Counted from the first letter of the stretch, positions 26,219 to 34,856 are shown. The stretch is 64,000 bases of DNA from Streptomyces sp. ISL-11 (GCF_018614525.1 NZ_JAGGOL010000017.1:1-64000), one strand, 5' to 3'. The notes: generated by a model from the letters alone, not told the origin. Program-made: numbers and translations.

Positions 26219-27067
26219 GTGCCCGTGTCGCTTCCCCCTGCCCTCGAACCGTTTCTCGGCCTGCTGCGCTGCCCGATGTGCCGCGCCCGTCTCCGCCCCG
26301 ACCCCGGCGCACTGCGCTGCCCAGCGGGCCACACCTTCAATATCGCCCGCCACGGCTACGTCAGCCTCCTGACCGGCGCCCGCGCCACCAGCGGCGACGA
26401 CGCGGACATGGCACGGGCCCGGGACCGGTTCCTGACCACCGGCAAGTACGGGCCCATCCGCCAGGCTCTGGCCCGCCGGGTGGCCGATGCCGTGCCGGAA
26501 CACGGCACAGTCGTGGACGTCGGGGGTGGCACGGGCTACTACCTGGCAGGTGTACTCGACCAACTGCCCGACGCCCGTGGCCTGGTGCTGGACACCTCGA
26601 TACGCGCCCTGCGATCGGCGACCCGCTCCCACGAGCGAGCCGCCGCGGCGACCTGGGACATCTTCCGCCCCTTCCCGCTGGCCGACGCGACGGTCGACGT
26701 CGTGCTGGACGTGTTCGCCCCGCGCAATCCCTCCGAGTTCCACCGGGTGCTGCGCCCGACCGGCCGATTGGTCGTGGTGCGTCCTACCGGGCGGCACCTG
26801 ACCGAGCTGCGCGGCCAGGTGCCCGCGATGGTCACTGTCGACCCGGCCAAGGAACAGCGCCTGCATCAGGCCCTGGCCCCCTTCTTCGAGGACGCCGGCA
26901 CCGAACTGGTCGAGTACGCCACGTCCTTGACCGAGCCGGAGACGTTGGACCTGGTGGGGATGACACCAAGCGCACGCCACCTGAACCGCGCGGAGCTGCG
27001 CGAAGGTGCCCCCTTGCCCGACCAGGCCACCGTCTCCGTGCTGGCCACCGCCTACCGGCCTCGGTGA
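26219..27067 (+). CDS. 23S rRNA (guanine-N1)-methyltransferase, RlmA/TlrB-like
   Basis: The 282-aa protein starts with a zinc-binding domain (LRCPMCRARL...LRCPAGHTFN, a C-x2-C plus C-x3-H pattern) followed by IARHGYVSLL and a class I SAM methyltransferase domain (VVDVGGGTGYYLAGVL, then DVVLDVFAPRNPSEFHRVL). This is the architecture of RlmA enzymes that methylate G745/G748 in helix 35 of 23S rRNA; in Gram-positive producers TlrB (about 280 aa) gives tylosin-type macrolide resistance. The GTG at 26219 follows AGGAG by six bases; the longer frame from 26084 is leader sequence. No macrolide cluster is in the window, so it is either a stand-alone intrinsic resistance gene or housekeeping. Confidence 0.85.
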   Translation: MPVSLPPALEPFLGLLRCPMCRARLRPDPGALRCPAGHTFNIARHGYVSLLTGARATSGDDADMARARDRFLTTGKYGPIRQALARRVADAVPEHGTVVDVGGGTGYYLAGVLDQLPDARGLVLDTSIRALRSATRSHERAAAATWDIFRPFPLADATVDVVLDVFAPRNPSEFHRVLRPTGRLVVVRPTGRHLTELRGQVPAMVTVDPAKEQRLHQALAPFFEDAGTELVEYATSLTEPETLDLVGMTPSARHLNRAELREGAPLPDQATVSVLATAYRPR

Positions 27068-27082
27068 CCACGAGCGGCGCAC

Positions 27083-27203
27083 GCGCCTGCTGACCGACGA
27101 ACAGGGGGCACGCCTGGCGCCCTGCCTTCCCCGCAACTCGTGGAAGGCGGGGCGCCCGTTCGCCGACCACCGCCGCATCGTCGAAGGGATCACGTCCGCC
27201 TGA
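27083..27203 (+). pseudogene. Remnant of an IS5-family transposase N terminus
   Basis: The frame reads LLTDEQGARLAPCLPRNS and then GRPFADHRRIVEGI, closely matching the first 40 residues of IS5-type DDE transposases (LTDEQWxxLxPLLP...GRPxxDHRxxVEGI). The sequence stops at TGA 27201-27203 and the catalytic domain is missing. The next 190 bases up to the glycosyltransferase stop contain another short protein-like stretch (NPYDILRKYGYWTMRPASPW, about 27318-27378) that I cannot assign and that may be the tail of a disrupted gene. Confidence 0.7.
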
Positions 27204-27391
27204 CCGGCTACGCCAAGCCCACGCCCGAAAGCAACACACCCGTCCTGGCCGGAGCGATGGCCTACCCGTACCCGCTGGTCACCGATCCGCGTACGCACGC
27301 GAGCGCCAGGCACAGGAGAATCCGTACGACATCCTGCGCAAGTACGGGTACTGGACGATGAGGCCGGCTTCGCCCTGGTACCGCGACGACG

Positions 27392-28324
27392 TCAGGTGCT
27401 CGGGATGGGCCGGTCGATCTGATCGCGGAGCCCGAGGCGCCGGACGAACCACGCGAAGTCGTACGGGAGCGAGGCCGCCAGCTCCTCGCGTCGGCGCCAG
27501 GCGCCGCGCTGTTCGAGCATGACGAGCGCTTCCCGGACGTGGTCCGGGAACTCCAGGGCGTGCAGCCGCACCATCTCCGGGATCATCGATTCGGGCAGGT
27601 GGGCCGTGCCGAAGCGCAGGCAGTTGTGGACGATCGCGGTGCGTGCCACGCCGAGAAACGCGGTGACCTCCTCCCTGCGTTTGAAGCGGTGGGTGATCTC
27701 GATGTCGGTGGTGTGCACGATCTCGGCGCCGGACCGCCATGCCCGGACGCTGAATTCGGGTTCGAATCCGCTGTAGTGGACCATCCCCTCGTCGTAGCCG
27801 CCGATGCGTGCGAAGCGCGCCCGCTCGATGACGGTTCCGGCGGAGGAGGCGACGTGGACATGGGGGAGGGGGCCGGGAGGGCTGGTGTTCCAGTGCGTGC
27901 CCATGTGCGGGATCACCAGGCGACAGCCGTAGCCGCGCCAGGCCGACGTCCGGTCCCGGATGGTGACGGACAGGATCCGGTCCGGACCGATGAGCCGTTG
28001 GGCCTCACGGTCCCAGCCGTCGGAGAAGCGCGTGTGCGCGTCCGTCACGAAGAGCACCCGGCCGCGGGCGTGCCGCGCGGCCAGATTGCGCGCGGCGCCC
28101 ACTCCGAGATGCCGGTCGGAGCGGATGATCCGCACCCGGCGCCGGTCCGGACCGTCGGCGATCACGGGCCGTCCCCCGGGCGCCGAGCAGTCGTCCACGA
28201 CGACGAACTCGATGTCGTCGGGCCCGGCCCCGGCCTCCAGGGCCGAGGCGACGGTCGCCCCGACCCTGTCGCCCTCGTCGCGCGCGGGCATGACCACGCT
28301 GATCCCGGGCGACGGCGGTGTCAC
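27392..28324 (-). CDS. Glycosyltransferase family 2, polypeptide GalNAc-transferase-like
   Basis: The 310-aa protein starts at a GTG overlapping the stop of the upstream peptide gene (GTGA). It is a GT-A enzyme: ISVVMPARDEGDRVGATV, FVVVDDCSAPGG, and then VTDAHTRFSDGWDREAQRL. The DAH metal motif followed by GW is the pattern of polypeptide N-acetylgalactosaminyltransferases (DxH in place of DxD), and GYDEGMVHYSGFEPEFSVRAW and ITHRFKRREE fit their acceptor side. There is no membrane anchor or lectin domain. Given translational coupling to a small Thr-rich peptide and an upstream nucleotide-sugar enzyme, I infer that it glycosylates that peptide on Thr or Ser hydroxyls. A role in an ordinary glycan cannot be excluded. 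Confidence 0.72.
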   Translation of the reverse strand: MTPPSPGISVVMPARDEGDRVGATVASALEAGAGPDDIEFVVVDDCSAPGGRPVIADGPDRRRVRIIRSDRHLGVGAARNLAARHARGRVLFVTDAHTRFSDGWDREAQRLIGPDRILSVTIRDRTSAWRGYGCRLVIPHMGTHWNTSPPGPLPHVHVASSAGTVIERARFARIGGYDEGMVHYSGFEPEFSVRAWRSGAEIVHTTDIEITHRFKRREEVTAFLGVARTAIVHNCLRFGTAHLPESMIPEMVRLHALEFPDHVREALVMLEQRGAWRRREELAASLPYDFAWFVRRLGLRDQIDRPIPST

Positions 28325-28545
28325 AGGCCGATGCCCTGGGTGTGGGTGAGGGTGATCGGGATGGTGATCGTGAGGAACTCGCCCGCCGGCCGGGGGCTCA
28401 GGCGCTCTGCCTGGGCCAGCCGGTCGCGCTCGCCGGAGCACAGGCCGAAGCGATCGGCCAGGGCCTGGGGATCGTCACGCAGTTCACGCAGGGTGGTGGT
28501 GTCTTCAGCCGCCGCCAGCATGATCTGCCGCAGTTTGGGACTCAT
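28321..28545 (-). CDS. Small Thr-rich peptide, putative RiPP precursor
   Basis: A 74-aa product whose ATG follows GAAGGAAAG and lies 41 bases inside the end of the SQD1-like gene in another frame; its stop overlaps the glycosyltransferase start. The first 50 residues look like a helical leader (LRELRDDPQALADRFGLCSG, somewhat like LigA- or Nif11-type leaders of RiPP precursors). After SPRPAG comes the tail EFLTITIPITLTHTQGIGL, hydrophobic with Thr at alternating positions, a plausible core. No known RiPP family matches in my memory. The tight coupling on both sides argues that this is a real gene and the substrate or product carrier of its neighbours. Confidence 0.7.
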   Translation of the reverse strand: MSPKLRQIMLAAAEDTTTLRELRDDPQALADRFGLCSGERDRLAQAERLSPRPAGEFLTITIPITLTHTQGIGL

Positions 28546-29752
28546 GTCGCTTTCCTTCTTCCTGTAGAGGGTTTGCCGTGAGGTTCTCGGCCGGCCCGGT
28601 GCCGCCCCGCCAGCGGACGGTGGGCGGGAGCCGGTCGGCGTGCGCCGTGACGCGGTCGGCGTGCGGCAGCAGATCGAGGATCATCTGCCGCAACTCCTTG
28701 CCGATGGGGGCGGAGGGCCGGAATCCCAGCGCACGCAGCTTTTCGCTGTCCGGGTTGTAGTAGTGCGCCTCCGCCTCGGCCCGCGGATTGTCGACGGTGG
28801 CGATCCGGGCGGGGATCCCCAGCGAACGGGCGGCATCCCGCACCAGTTCGGCGAGCCGGCCGATGGACACGACGTCGCGCAGCTGGTTGAAGACGCGGTA
28901 CTCGCCGGGGGTGGGCGGGTGCTCCAGGGCGAGGGTGAGGCACTGCATCGAATCGGCCAGTGACAGCAGCCCGCGGCGCTGGGTGCCGTTCCCGTACGGC
29001 GTGATCGGATGGCCGATCACCGCCTGGCAGCAGAACCGGTTCACCGAAGTGCCGAACGCCTCGTCGAAGTCCAGCCGGCTGTTGAGCCGAGGATCGTCCG
29101 GCGGGCACCAGCTGCCGTAGACGATCCCCTGCATGACGTCGGTGGCGCCAAGTCCCCACAGCCGGCAGGCGAAAGCGACGTTCTGCGAGTCGAAGACCTT
29201 GCTCCAGTGGTACCAGGATCCGGCTTGCCGGGGAAACGGCATCCGGTCGCGCCGGCCGCGGAACTCGACGTCGAAGAACCCTTCCGGGATGTCCACGTCG
29301 GGCGTGCCGTACTCGCCCATCGTGCCGAGCTTGACCAGATGGGCGTCAGGGCAGTGCTCGCGCATCGCGAACAGCAGGCTCAGCGTGCCCGAAACGTTGT
29401 TGTGCTGCACGAAGTCGGCGTGCCGGAAATCGATCATCGAGTACGGGGCGGACGGGCACTCGGCGAGGTGCACCACGGCATCCGGCGCGAAGGCGGCCAG
29501 CGCACGGCTCAGCGCGTCATGATCCCGCACATCCAGGGACGAGAAGGGGAGGGACGTCCCGAAACGCTCACCGTAGGCGGTCAGCCGCTCGTCGATCGAG
29601 GCGATCGGAACGGCGCTGGCCGATCCCATCTCCGCGACCCAGGCCCGCCGGAGCATGGCGTCGGCACCGGCGACATCGTGGCCCCGTGCGGACAGGTGCT
29701 GGGCCAGCGCCCAGCCGAGATATCCGTCGACTCCCGCGATGAACACCCGCAC
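28505..29752 (-). CDS. UDP-sulfoquinovose synthase (SQD1)-like NAD-dependent enzyme
   Basis: The 415-aa protein is an extended SDR closely resembling plant/cyanobacterial SQD1. It has the NAD-binding AGVDGYLGWALAQHLSARGH, the KLGTMGEYGTP segment with the catalytic Thr, the SWYHWSKVFDSQNVAF segment with the Tyr-x-x-x-Lys pair, TDVMQGIVYG, FGTSVNRFCCQAVIGHP, and NPRAEAEAHYYNP near the end. SQD1 makes UDP-sulfoquinovose from UDP-glucose and sulfite. GTG 29752 with GGAGGG upstream is the start. No sulfoquinovosyl-diacylglycerol synthase (SQDX) is nearby; instead a peptide and a GalNAc-transferase-like gene follow in the same operon. Activity on another hexose without sulfonation is possible. Confidence 0.8.
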   Translation of the reverse strand: MRVFIAGVDGYLGWALAQHLSARGHDVAGADAMLRRAWVAEMGSASAVPIASIDERLTAYGERFGTSLPFSSLDVRDHDALSRALAAFAPDAVVHLAECPSAPYSMIDFRHADFVQHNNVSGTLSLLFAMREHCPDAHLVKLGTMGEYGTPDVDIPEGFFDVEFRGRRDRMPFPRQAGSWYHWSKVFDSQNVAFACRLWGLGATDVMQGIVYGSWCPPDDPRLNSRLDFDEAFGTSVNRFCCQAVIGHPITPYGNGTQRRGLLSLADSMQCLTLALEHPPTPGEYRVFNQLRDVVSIGRLAELVRDAARSLGIPARIATVDNPRAEAEAHYYNPDSEKLRALGFRPSAPIGKELRQMILDLLPHADRVTAHADRLPPTVRWRGGTGPAENLTANPLQEEGKRHESQTAADHAGGG

Positions 29753-29935
29753 AGCGCTGCCCTCCTGCCATGCCGGAGGGGCCGGGCCTGACCTGGCCGC
29801 TCCCTCCTGAAAGGGCACACAGCAAAAGAACCCATAAGGTAACGGTTATCGCCAAATTCCACTCGATCGTGTGCAAATCCGTGCGCGCCGAGCGGGACGG
29901 GGGGAGCGGCGACGTCAGGCGCTCGCCCCCTCCGC

Positions 29936-30394
29936 TCAGCGGAAATCGACCTCGTCGCGGCCGGCTCGCGAGACCTTCAGCAAGGCCGAGGCGATGACCT
30001 CGGCCTCGTCGTCCGTCAGGTACGTGGAGAAGTGCCGCTCGATGCCCCGCAGATAGACGGGTGCGGTCTCGCGCAGCGCGGTGCGGCCGTCGTCGGTGAC
30101 GAGGGCCCACACCACGCGCTTGTCCGCGGTGTCCTGCTCCTTGCGGACCAGGCCCGAGCGGGCCATCTCGTCGACCAGGCGGCTGACGCGGGTGCGGCTG
30201 AGCACGACGCGTTCGGCCAGTTCGTTCATCCGCAGGCCGTCCGCGCCGGCGCCCTTCAGCTCCAGGAGGACGTCGTACCACGTCAAGGGGATGGTGGCGT
30301 CCCGCTGCACGTCGCTTTCGATGGCGCGCACGGCGGCGCTGTGGGCGAGCAGCAGTGCTCGCCATGCGTTGAGTCCGGTTCCCCTGTCGTTCAC
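29936..30394 (-). CDS. MarR-family transcriptional regulator
   Basis: A 152-aa winged-helix regulator: LTWYDVLLEL, MNELAERVVLSRTRVSRLVDEMARSG (recognition helix) and the wing QDTADKRVVWALVTDDGR. MarR proteins are dimeric repressors released by small phenolics or oxidants. The GTG at 30394 (MNDRGTGLN) fits the family start; the longer frame runs into the operator. It is divergent from a rhodanese/YceI pair, and two palindromes lie in the shared 110-base gap, so autoregulation and control of the pair are likely. Confidence 0.9.
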   Translation of the reverse strand: MNDRGTGLNAWRALLLAHSAAVRAIESDVQRDATIPLTWYDVLLELKGAGADGLRMNELAERVVLSRTRVSRLVDEMARSGLVRKEQDTADKRVVWALVTDDGRTALRETAPVYLRGIERHFSTYLTDDEAEVIASALLKVSRAGRDEVDFR

Positions 30395-30417
30395 GGGGCA
30401 AGTGTAACCGTGCTTGT

Positions 30418-30453
30418 GTGCGCGCGCACGCACCTGTTAATGTGCGTACGCAC
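30418..30453. promoter_or_regulatory. Paired MarR operators
   Basis: Two perfect 12-base palindromes, GTGCGCGCGCAC (30418-30429) and GTGCGTACGCAC (30442-30453), have centres 24 bases apart in the gap between the divergent MarR and rhodanese genes. Same half-site (GTGCG) and helical phasing point to cooperative binding of two MarR dimers. Confidence 0.65.
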
Positions 30454-30503
30454 GCAATGAGGAGCAGGTGCAGAAAACGCACCCTTCAGAAGGAGACCCG
30501 GCA

Positions 30504-30833
30504 ATGGCTCGCACCATCACCCGCACCGAGGTGGAAGAGAAGATCAACGGCGGTAAGGCCGTCGCCGTCGAGGCGCTGCCCGCCTCCTACTACGAGGAGG
30601 CGCACCTGCCCGGGGCGCTCAACCTCCCGCACGACGCGGTCGACAAGCTCGCGCCCGGGCTGCTGCCCGACAAGCAGGCCGAGATCATCGTCTACTGCTC
30701 CAACGACGACTGCCCGAACTCGGGCATCGCCGCCCAGCGGCTCACCGAGCTGGGCTACGCGAACGTCTACAAGTACGCCGCCGGCAAGCAGGACTGGATC
30801 AGCGCCGGCCTGCCGACCGAGTCCGGCGCCTGA
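30504..30833 (+). CDS. Rhodanese-like domain protein
   Basis: The 109-aa protein is a single rhodanese domain: AVEALPASYYEEAHLPGALNLP, then the active-site loop IVYCSNDDCPNS with the catalytic Cys, and YKYAAGKQDWISAGLP. It could transfer sulfane sulfur or act as a thiol sensor. ATG 30504 follows AGGAGA. It is the first gene of a pair with YceI behind the MarR operators. Confidence 0.85.
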   Translation: MARTITRTEVEEKINGGKAVAVEALPASYYEEAHLPGALNLPHDAVDKLAPGLLPDKQAEIIVYCSNDDCPNSGIAAQRLTELGYANVYKYAAGKQDWISAGLPTESGA

Positions 30834-30871
30834 GCGCGCCGCACATCACCAACAAGGGGGGACACCAGCCC

Positions 30872-31447
30872 ATGAGCAAGGAAACGGCACCCACGCGCGA
30901 GGTGAACGGCGCAGTAGTGCCGTCCGCCGGAGTCTGGAAGGTCGACCCGGGTCACACCGAAGTGGGCTTCGTCGGACGGCACTTCATGCTCACCAAGGTC
31001 CGCGGGCGCTTCACCTCCGTGGACGCCACCGTCGTGGTGGGGGAGCGGCCCGAGGAGAGCCGGGTCACCGCCGTCATCGACATGACCAGCGTCGACAGCG
31101 GCGACAAGACGCGTGACGATCACCTGCGGTCGGCCGACTTCTTCGACGTCGAGCAGTTCCCGAAGGCCACCTTCACGTCCACCTCGGTGACCTGGAAGGG
31201 CACCACGGGGACGATGACGGGCGATCTGACGATCAAGGACGTGACGCGTTCCGTCACGCTGGCGGTCGACTACCTCGGTTATGCCCGCGACCCCTGGGAC
31301 AACGACCGCGCGGTGTTCTCCGCCAGCGGCAAGGTCAACCGCGAGGACTGGGGGCTGACCTGGAACATGGCCCTGGACACCGGCGGCATCCTGGTGTCGA
31401 AGGAGATCGAGCTGAGCCTGGACCTCGAAACGATCAGGCAGGTCTGA
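30872..31447 (+). CDS. YceI-family lipid-binding protein
   Basis: A 191-aa protein with the YceI lipocalin-like fold: WKVDPGHTEVGFVGRHFM, VRGRFTSVDATVVVG, DDHLRSADFFDVEQFPKATF and GDLTIKDVTRSVTL. YceI proteins bind isoprenoids or other amphiphiles; this one has no signal peptide and would be cytoplasmic. An AAGGGGGG site precedes the ATG. MarR-rhodanese-YceI is a common Streptomyces arrangement linked to stress by lipophilic compounds. Confidence 0.9.
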   Translation: MSKETAPTREVNGAVVPSAGVWKVDPGHTEVGFVGRHFMLTKVRGRFTSVDATVVVGERPEESRVTAVIDMTSVDSGDKTRDDHLRSADFFDVEQFPKATFTSTSVTWKGTTGTMTGDLTIKDVTRSVTLAVDYLGYARDPWDNDRAVFSASGKVNREDWGLTWNMALDTGGILVSKEIELSLDLETIRQV

Positions 31448-31534
31448 GGTCCGGAGCGCCCGGGTCGGGATCGACCTCATGCCCGTACAGGACGGTGCAG
31501 GCCCCTGGGGGGGCGTCCCGTACGGGCGGGCCGC

Positions 31535-31567
31535 GGTGTGCACGGCGGGGCTCCCGCCGTGCACACC
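31535..31567. terminator. Perfect 15-base-pair hairpin after YceI
   Basis: GGTGTGCACGGCGGG (31535-31549) and CCCGCCGTGCACACC (31553-31567) form an uninterrupted 15-bp stem with loop GCT, 87 bases past the YceI stop. It is probably the terminator of that operon; without a T-run it might also be a protein site. Confidence 0.7.
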
Positions 31568-32294
31568 TTCCGTCATGTCCGTGGCCCCACGCGCACCACC
31601 GGTCGGCGGCCTTCCTCATGCGACCCGGATCCGCGAAGTCGGCCCAAGTCCGGGCGAGCCCGCCGCTTCCGCCGCCGCATTCCGCTTTTCCATGGTCATT
31701 CGACTTCCCTTCTTCCCTAGGTAATGCGGACCCGTATTTCAGCCTTGTTTCGCGCTGGCGGGTGTGCCATAGTCCGGTCAACGGGCTCCGGCCCGGGTTA
31801 CGGGGGAGGAAGCACCTTGTCTGCACGGCTCATTCGTGTGCACATCAAGGCGGCGGACAGCATGCGGGAAATCGCTGTCGTCGGTATGCCGCCGAATCAC
31901 CGCCACCGGCATATGCCAGCTTTAGCAGCTGTGCTGTCGTCCGCTCAGGACGCCCTGGTCGTGGGTGAAATATGCCAGCACGGCATTCACCGGCCGAATG
32001 ATCGCCGGATCGTGATCCGGCGCACCGGCACCGCCCGCGGAACGCGCCGCGCACGGCAACCCGCTCACCTCGTATAAGCCCCGGCGGCAGTGCGCCCGGC
32101 GGCTCCCGCGACGCCCGCGCCGCGTTTGTCGGCCGCCGTCGCGCGACGGCGCGCACCGCACCGCGCTGCCCCGGGCGCGCCCCGGACGAACCGTTCCCGC
32201 CGACAGCCGCGATGTCCCGGCCGTCTCCGCGGCCGCCGCGCACCGGCGGGTTCCCAGGCAGACCACCACATCGACGTGTGTGACCGGAGGAAGC
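31568..32294. other. Long intergenic region ahead of the arginine-derived pathway operon
   Basis: About 730 bases with no gene I can support. On the minus strand a 27-codon frame (31699 to 31616, starting MTMEKRNAAAEA) has GAAGGGAAG upstream, but nothing else favours it. On the plus strand, frames between 31724 and 32077 have protein-unlike composition. The stretch 31681-32000 is relatively AT-rich and probably holds the operon promoter; the CGGAGGAAGC ribosome binding site is right before 32295. Confidence 0.45.
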
Positions 32295-33494
32295 ATGAAA
32301 CCGCACGGCACCACGGCCGGCCCTGGCAGCGTCCACGGCCCCGGCCTGCTCCCGGACCTCACGCAACACGAGATACAGGCACTGCGCACGCACTTCAACC
32401 TGGCCGACGCCCATACCCACCAACGGCAGTCCGCCGCCCAGCGCGAGATCGTCTCCCGGCTCCCCGAGCTGTGGTACGAGGCCGAGAACGGCCTCCAGGC
32501 CACCTACGAGCAGCGATTCACGGAGGCGTTCTTCCGCCTCCACGGGCAGCCCACCGCGCTCGCCAAGAACAAGACCCTGCTCTCCTACGCCGCGTCGATA
32601 TCCACCATGGTCGCCGGCATGTACCTCAAAAAGCAGCGCATGGACGTCACGCTCATCGAGCCGTGCTTCGACAATCTTTATGACGTGCTGCGGAATATGG
32701 ACGTCCCGCTGTATCCGATCGACGAGGCGGTACTGCACGATCCGGATTCCCTCTACGAGCGGCTGAGTCGCCAGGTCCGCACCGACGCGCTCTTCCTTGT
32801 CGACCCGAACAACCCCACAGGGTTCAGCCTGCTGAAACACGGGCGCAAGGGATTCGAGGAGGTCGTGCGTTTCTGCAAGGACCACGACAAGCTCCTGCTC
32901 ATCGACTTCTGTTTCGCCGCTTTCACCCTCTTCGACCCGGAGGTCGCCCGCTTCGACATGTACGAGCTCCTGGAGAGCTCCGGAGTGCGGTACCTCGCGA
33001 TCGAGGACACCGGGAAGACGTGGCCGGTGCAGGACGCCAAATGCGCCATGATCACCGCGAGCGACGACATCCGCAAGGAGGTCTACAACCTCCACACCAG
33101 CGTGCTGCTCAACGTCTCGCCGTTCGTGCTGAACATGCTCACCCAGTACATCGAGGACTCCACGCGCGACCAACTGTCCTCGGTGCGCGACGTGCTCGAC
33201 GAGAACCGCGAAGCAGCGCGAAAGACCCTTGACGGATCGTTTCTGCGGTATGAGGAACCGGTCGTGAAGGTCAGCGTCGCCTGGTTCCGCATCGACCACC
33301 CCGAGCTGACGGCCACCGGGCTCCAGCGGCTCCTGTCCGCCGAGGACGTCTACGTGCTGCCCGGCCGGTACTTCTTCTGGAGCCAGCCCGGCAAGGGCGA
33401 GGCGTACGTGCGCATCGCCCTGGCCCGCGAGCCGAAGATGTTCGCCAAGGCCATGGCCCGCACGCGGGAGGTCCTCGACCGCCATGCCGGGTGA
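32295..33494 (+). CDS. PLP-dependent L-arginine oxidase/hydroxylase (MppP/RohP-like)
   Basis: The 399-aa protein has the aminotransferase fold but matches the small group of O2-using PLP enzymes MppP, RohP and Ind4. Shared features are the N terminus ([38 protein letters not shown]), [20 protein letters not shown], and the PLP-lysine region [14 protein letters not shown] with Lys241; KVSVAW and [10 protein letters not shown] follow. MppP and RohP convert L-arginine with O2 to 4-hydroxy-2-ketoarginine (and 2-ketoarginine); Ind4 forms 4,5-dehydroarginine. ATG 32295 is preceded by CGGAGGAAGC. It is the first of eight overlapping genes, so L-Arg is the likely starting substrate of the whole pathway. 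An ordinary aminotransferase is the less likely alternative. Confidence 0.82.
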   Translation: MKPHGTTAGPGSVHGPGLLPDLTQHEIQALRTHFNLADAHTHQRQSAAQREIVSRLPELWYEAENGLQATYEQRFTEAFFRLHGQPTALAKNKTLLSYAASISTMVAGMYLKKQRMDVTLIEPCFDNLYDVLRNMDVPLYPIDEAVLHDPDSLYERLSRQVRTDALFLVDPNNPTGFSLLKHGRKGFEEVVRFCKDHDKLLLIDFCFAAFTLFDPEVARFDMYELLESSGVRYLAIEDTGKTWPVQDAKCAMITASDDIRKEVYNLHTSVLLNVSPFVLNMLTQYIEDSTRDQLSSVRDVLDENREAARKTLDGSFLRYEEPVVKVSVAWFRIDHPELTATGLQRLLSAEDVYVLPGRYFFWSQPGKGEAYVRIALAREPKMFAKAMARTREVLDRHAG

Positions 33495-34032
33495 CCTCCA
33501 CGCCGCGCCCCACGACACCCAGGGCGCGGACCCCACCGACCCGCACGACGCCTACGCCGACGCCGCGCTGTTCATGGGCATGAACAGCGCGGACGACCGG
33601 GTGCGCATCGCCTGCAAGGCGTTCTTCGCGGAACGCCTCGGCGGCCGCGTGCGGATGAGCTGGGAGCAGGTCGGCCGCTGCGACGACCTCGTCTGGCACT
33701 TCCCGCGCCGACTCCAGGACGCCTACTACCCGTTCATGGACAACCTCCACACCGACATGCGGATCGAGCGGCAGGCCTACGAGCCGGACGACCTGCGCTG
33801 CGGCCTGGAGACACCGGCCTGGGCCGGCCTGCCCACACACGAGAGGCTGCTGCTGGGCATGGTGCGCAACCGCCGGGGTGTCCTGTACTCGGCCAGCCCG
33901 CGGCTGAGCGACCGGGAGGACCTGCCGGTGCGGGCGCCCGCCGCGCCCGGCACCGAGCCCCTGTTCCCCGAGCCGCTCGAACGGCTCTACCGCGCCTCCC
34001 TGGCCCTGCGACTGCCCGTGGAGGCACTGTGA
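33484..34032 (+). CDS. Conserved protein of unknown function (DUF6190-like)
   Basis: The 182-aa product overlaps the arginine oxidase gene by 11 bases and its stop overlaps the next start. Conserved-looking segments are [34 protein letters not shown] and [21 protein letters not shown] associate this pattern with DUF6190 but cannot confirm it. The beginning (ALFMGMNS) resembles a PIN-like or hydrolase strand. No membrane or export signals. By position it could be the counterpart of RohQ, the step that dehydrates and cyclises guanidinoacetaldehyde to 2-aminoimidazole; this is inference from gene order only. Confidence 0.6.
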   Translation: MPGDLHAAPHDTQGADPTDPHDAYADAALFMGMNSADDRVRIACKAFFAERLGGRVRMSWEQVGRCDDLVWHFPRRLQDAYYPFMDNLHTDMRIERQAYEPDDLRCGLETPAWAGLPTHERLLLGMVRNRRGVLYSASPRLSDREDLPVRAPAAPGTEPLFPEPLERLYRASLALRLPVEAL

Positions 34033-34856
34033 GCACGGCGGGACGGCCGAGGCGCGAGGAGAGGTACACCGGTGTGACCGTGGCGCTGGTGACACCGCTG
34101 ACCGACGCCGGTGAGGTGGCCCAGGAGGACGTCGCCCGGCTGGTCGCCGGCGTACGGCCGTACGTGGACGCCCTCCTGCCCGCCCTCAGCACCGGCGAGG
34201 GGTGGGCGCTCTCGCAGCGGCAGTGGTGTGAGATGGTCGCCGCCACTGTCCGCTGCCGCGACGGTCTGCCGGTGCTGGCCGGGATCGAGTGCCCGACGAC
34301 CGGGGAGACCGTGGCCCGGGCGCGGCTCGCCGCCGAGCTGGGCGCCTCGGCGGTCGTGGCCCCCACCCCGTACGGTCCGGACGTCACCCAGGAGGAGATG
34401 TACCGGCACTACGAGACGCTCGGCGCCGAGGGCGGACTGCCCGTGATCGTCTATCACGAGCGCGAGGTCTCGGGGAACGACCTGCGCCCCGACACCCTCC
34501 TGCGGATCTGCGCCCTGCCCGGGGTCGCCGCCGTCAAGGACTCCGCCGGTGACCCCGCGGCGACCCGTGAGCTCGTCGCGGCCCGCCCCGGTGTCCCCGT
34601 GCTCCAGGGCCTGGAGCACCTGGTGCCGGAGACCGGCGGCGTGGACGGCCACGTGGCGGCACTGGCCAACGTCGAACCCGCCCTGTGCGCGGCCCTGTTC
34701 GCCGGGCCGGTGTCGCGGTACACCGCCGAACTCACCGCCGCCTGCGAGCGGCACGGCCTGGACCGCCCCGACTGGTACCGCGCGCTCAAGAGCGAGCTGT
34801 GCCGCCGCGGCGTGCTGACCACCGAACGGACCATCGGGACGGGAGGAGTCTCGTGA
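34029..34856 (+). CDS. DHDPS/NAL-family lyase (candidate retro-aldolase, RohR-like)
   Basis: A 275-aa TIM-barrel protein of the dihydrodipicolinate synthase/N-acetylneuraminate lyase family. It has VTVALVTPLTDAGEV, ALSTGEGWALS (the GxxGE pyruvate-binding loop), VIVYHERE with the catalytic Tyr, and VAAVKDSAGD with the Schiff-base Lys170. These enzymes make or break a C-C bond next to pyruvate. In the azomycin pathway a lyase of this kind cleaves 4-hydroxy-2-ketoarginine to pyruvate and guanidinoacetaldehyde, and this gene sits right where that step is needed. Start is GTG 34029, coupled to the previous stop. The C-terminal helices are slightly short for the family (about 290-300 aa). Confidence 0.8.
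   Translation: MSTAGRPRREERYTGVTVALVTPLTDAGEVAQEDVARLVAGVRPYVDALLPALSTGEGWALSQRQWCEMVAATVRCRDGLPVLAGIECPTTGETVARARLAAELGASAVVAPTPYGPDVTQEEMYRHYETLGAEGGLPVIVYHEREVSGNDLRPDTLLRICALPGVAAVKDSAGDPAATRELVAARPGVPVLQGLEHLVPETGGVDGHVAALANVEPALCAALFAGPVSRYTAELTAACERHGLDRPDWYRALKSELCRRGVLTTERTIGTGGVS

Noticed and set aside
31616..31699. 27-codon minus-strand frame MTMEKRNAAAEA... with GAAGGGAAG upstream
   Set aside because: Only the purine-rich upstream sequence supports it; no leader/core pattern and no enzyme gene on that strand nearby.
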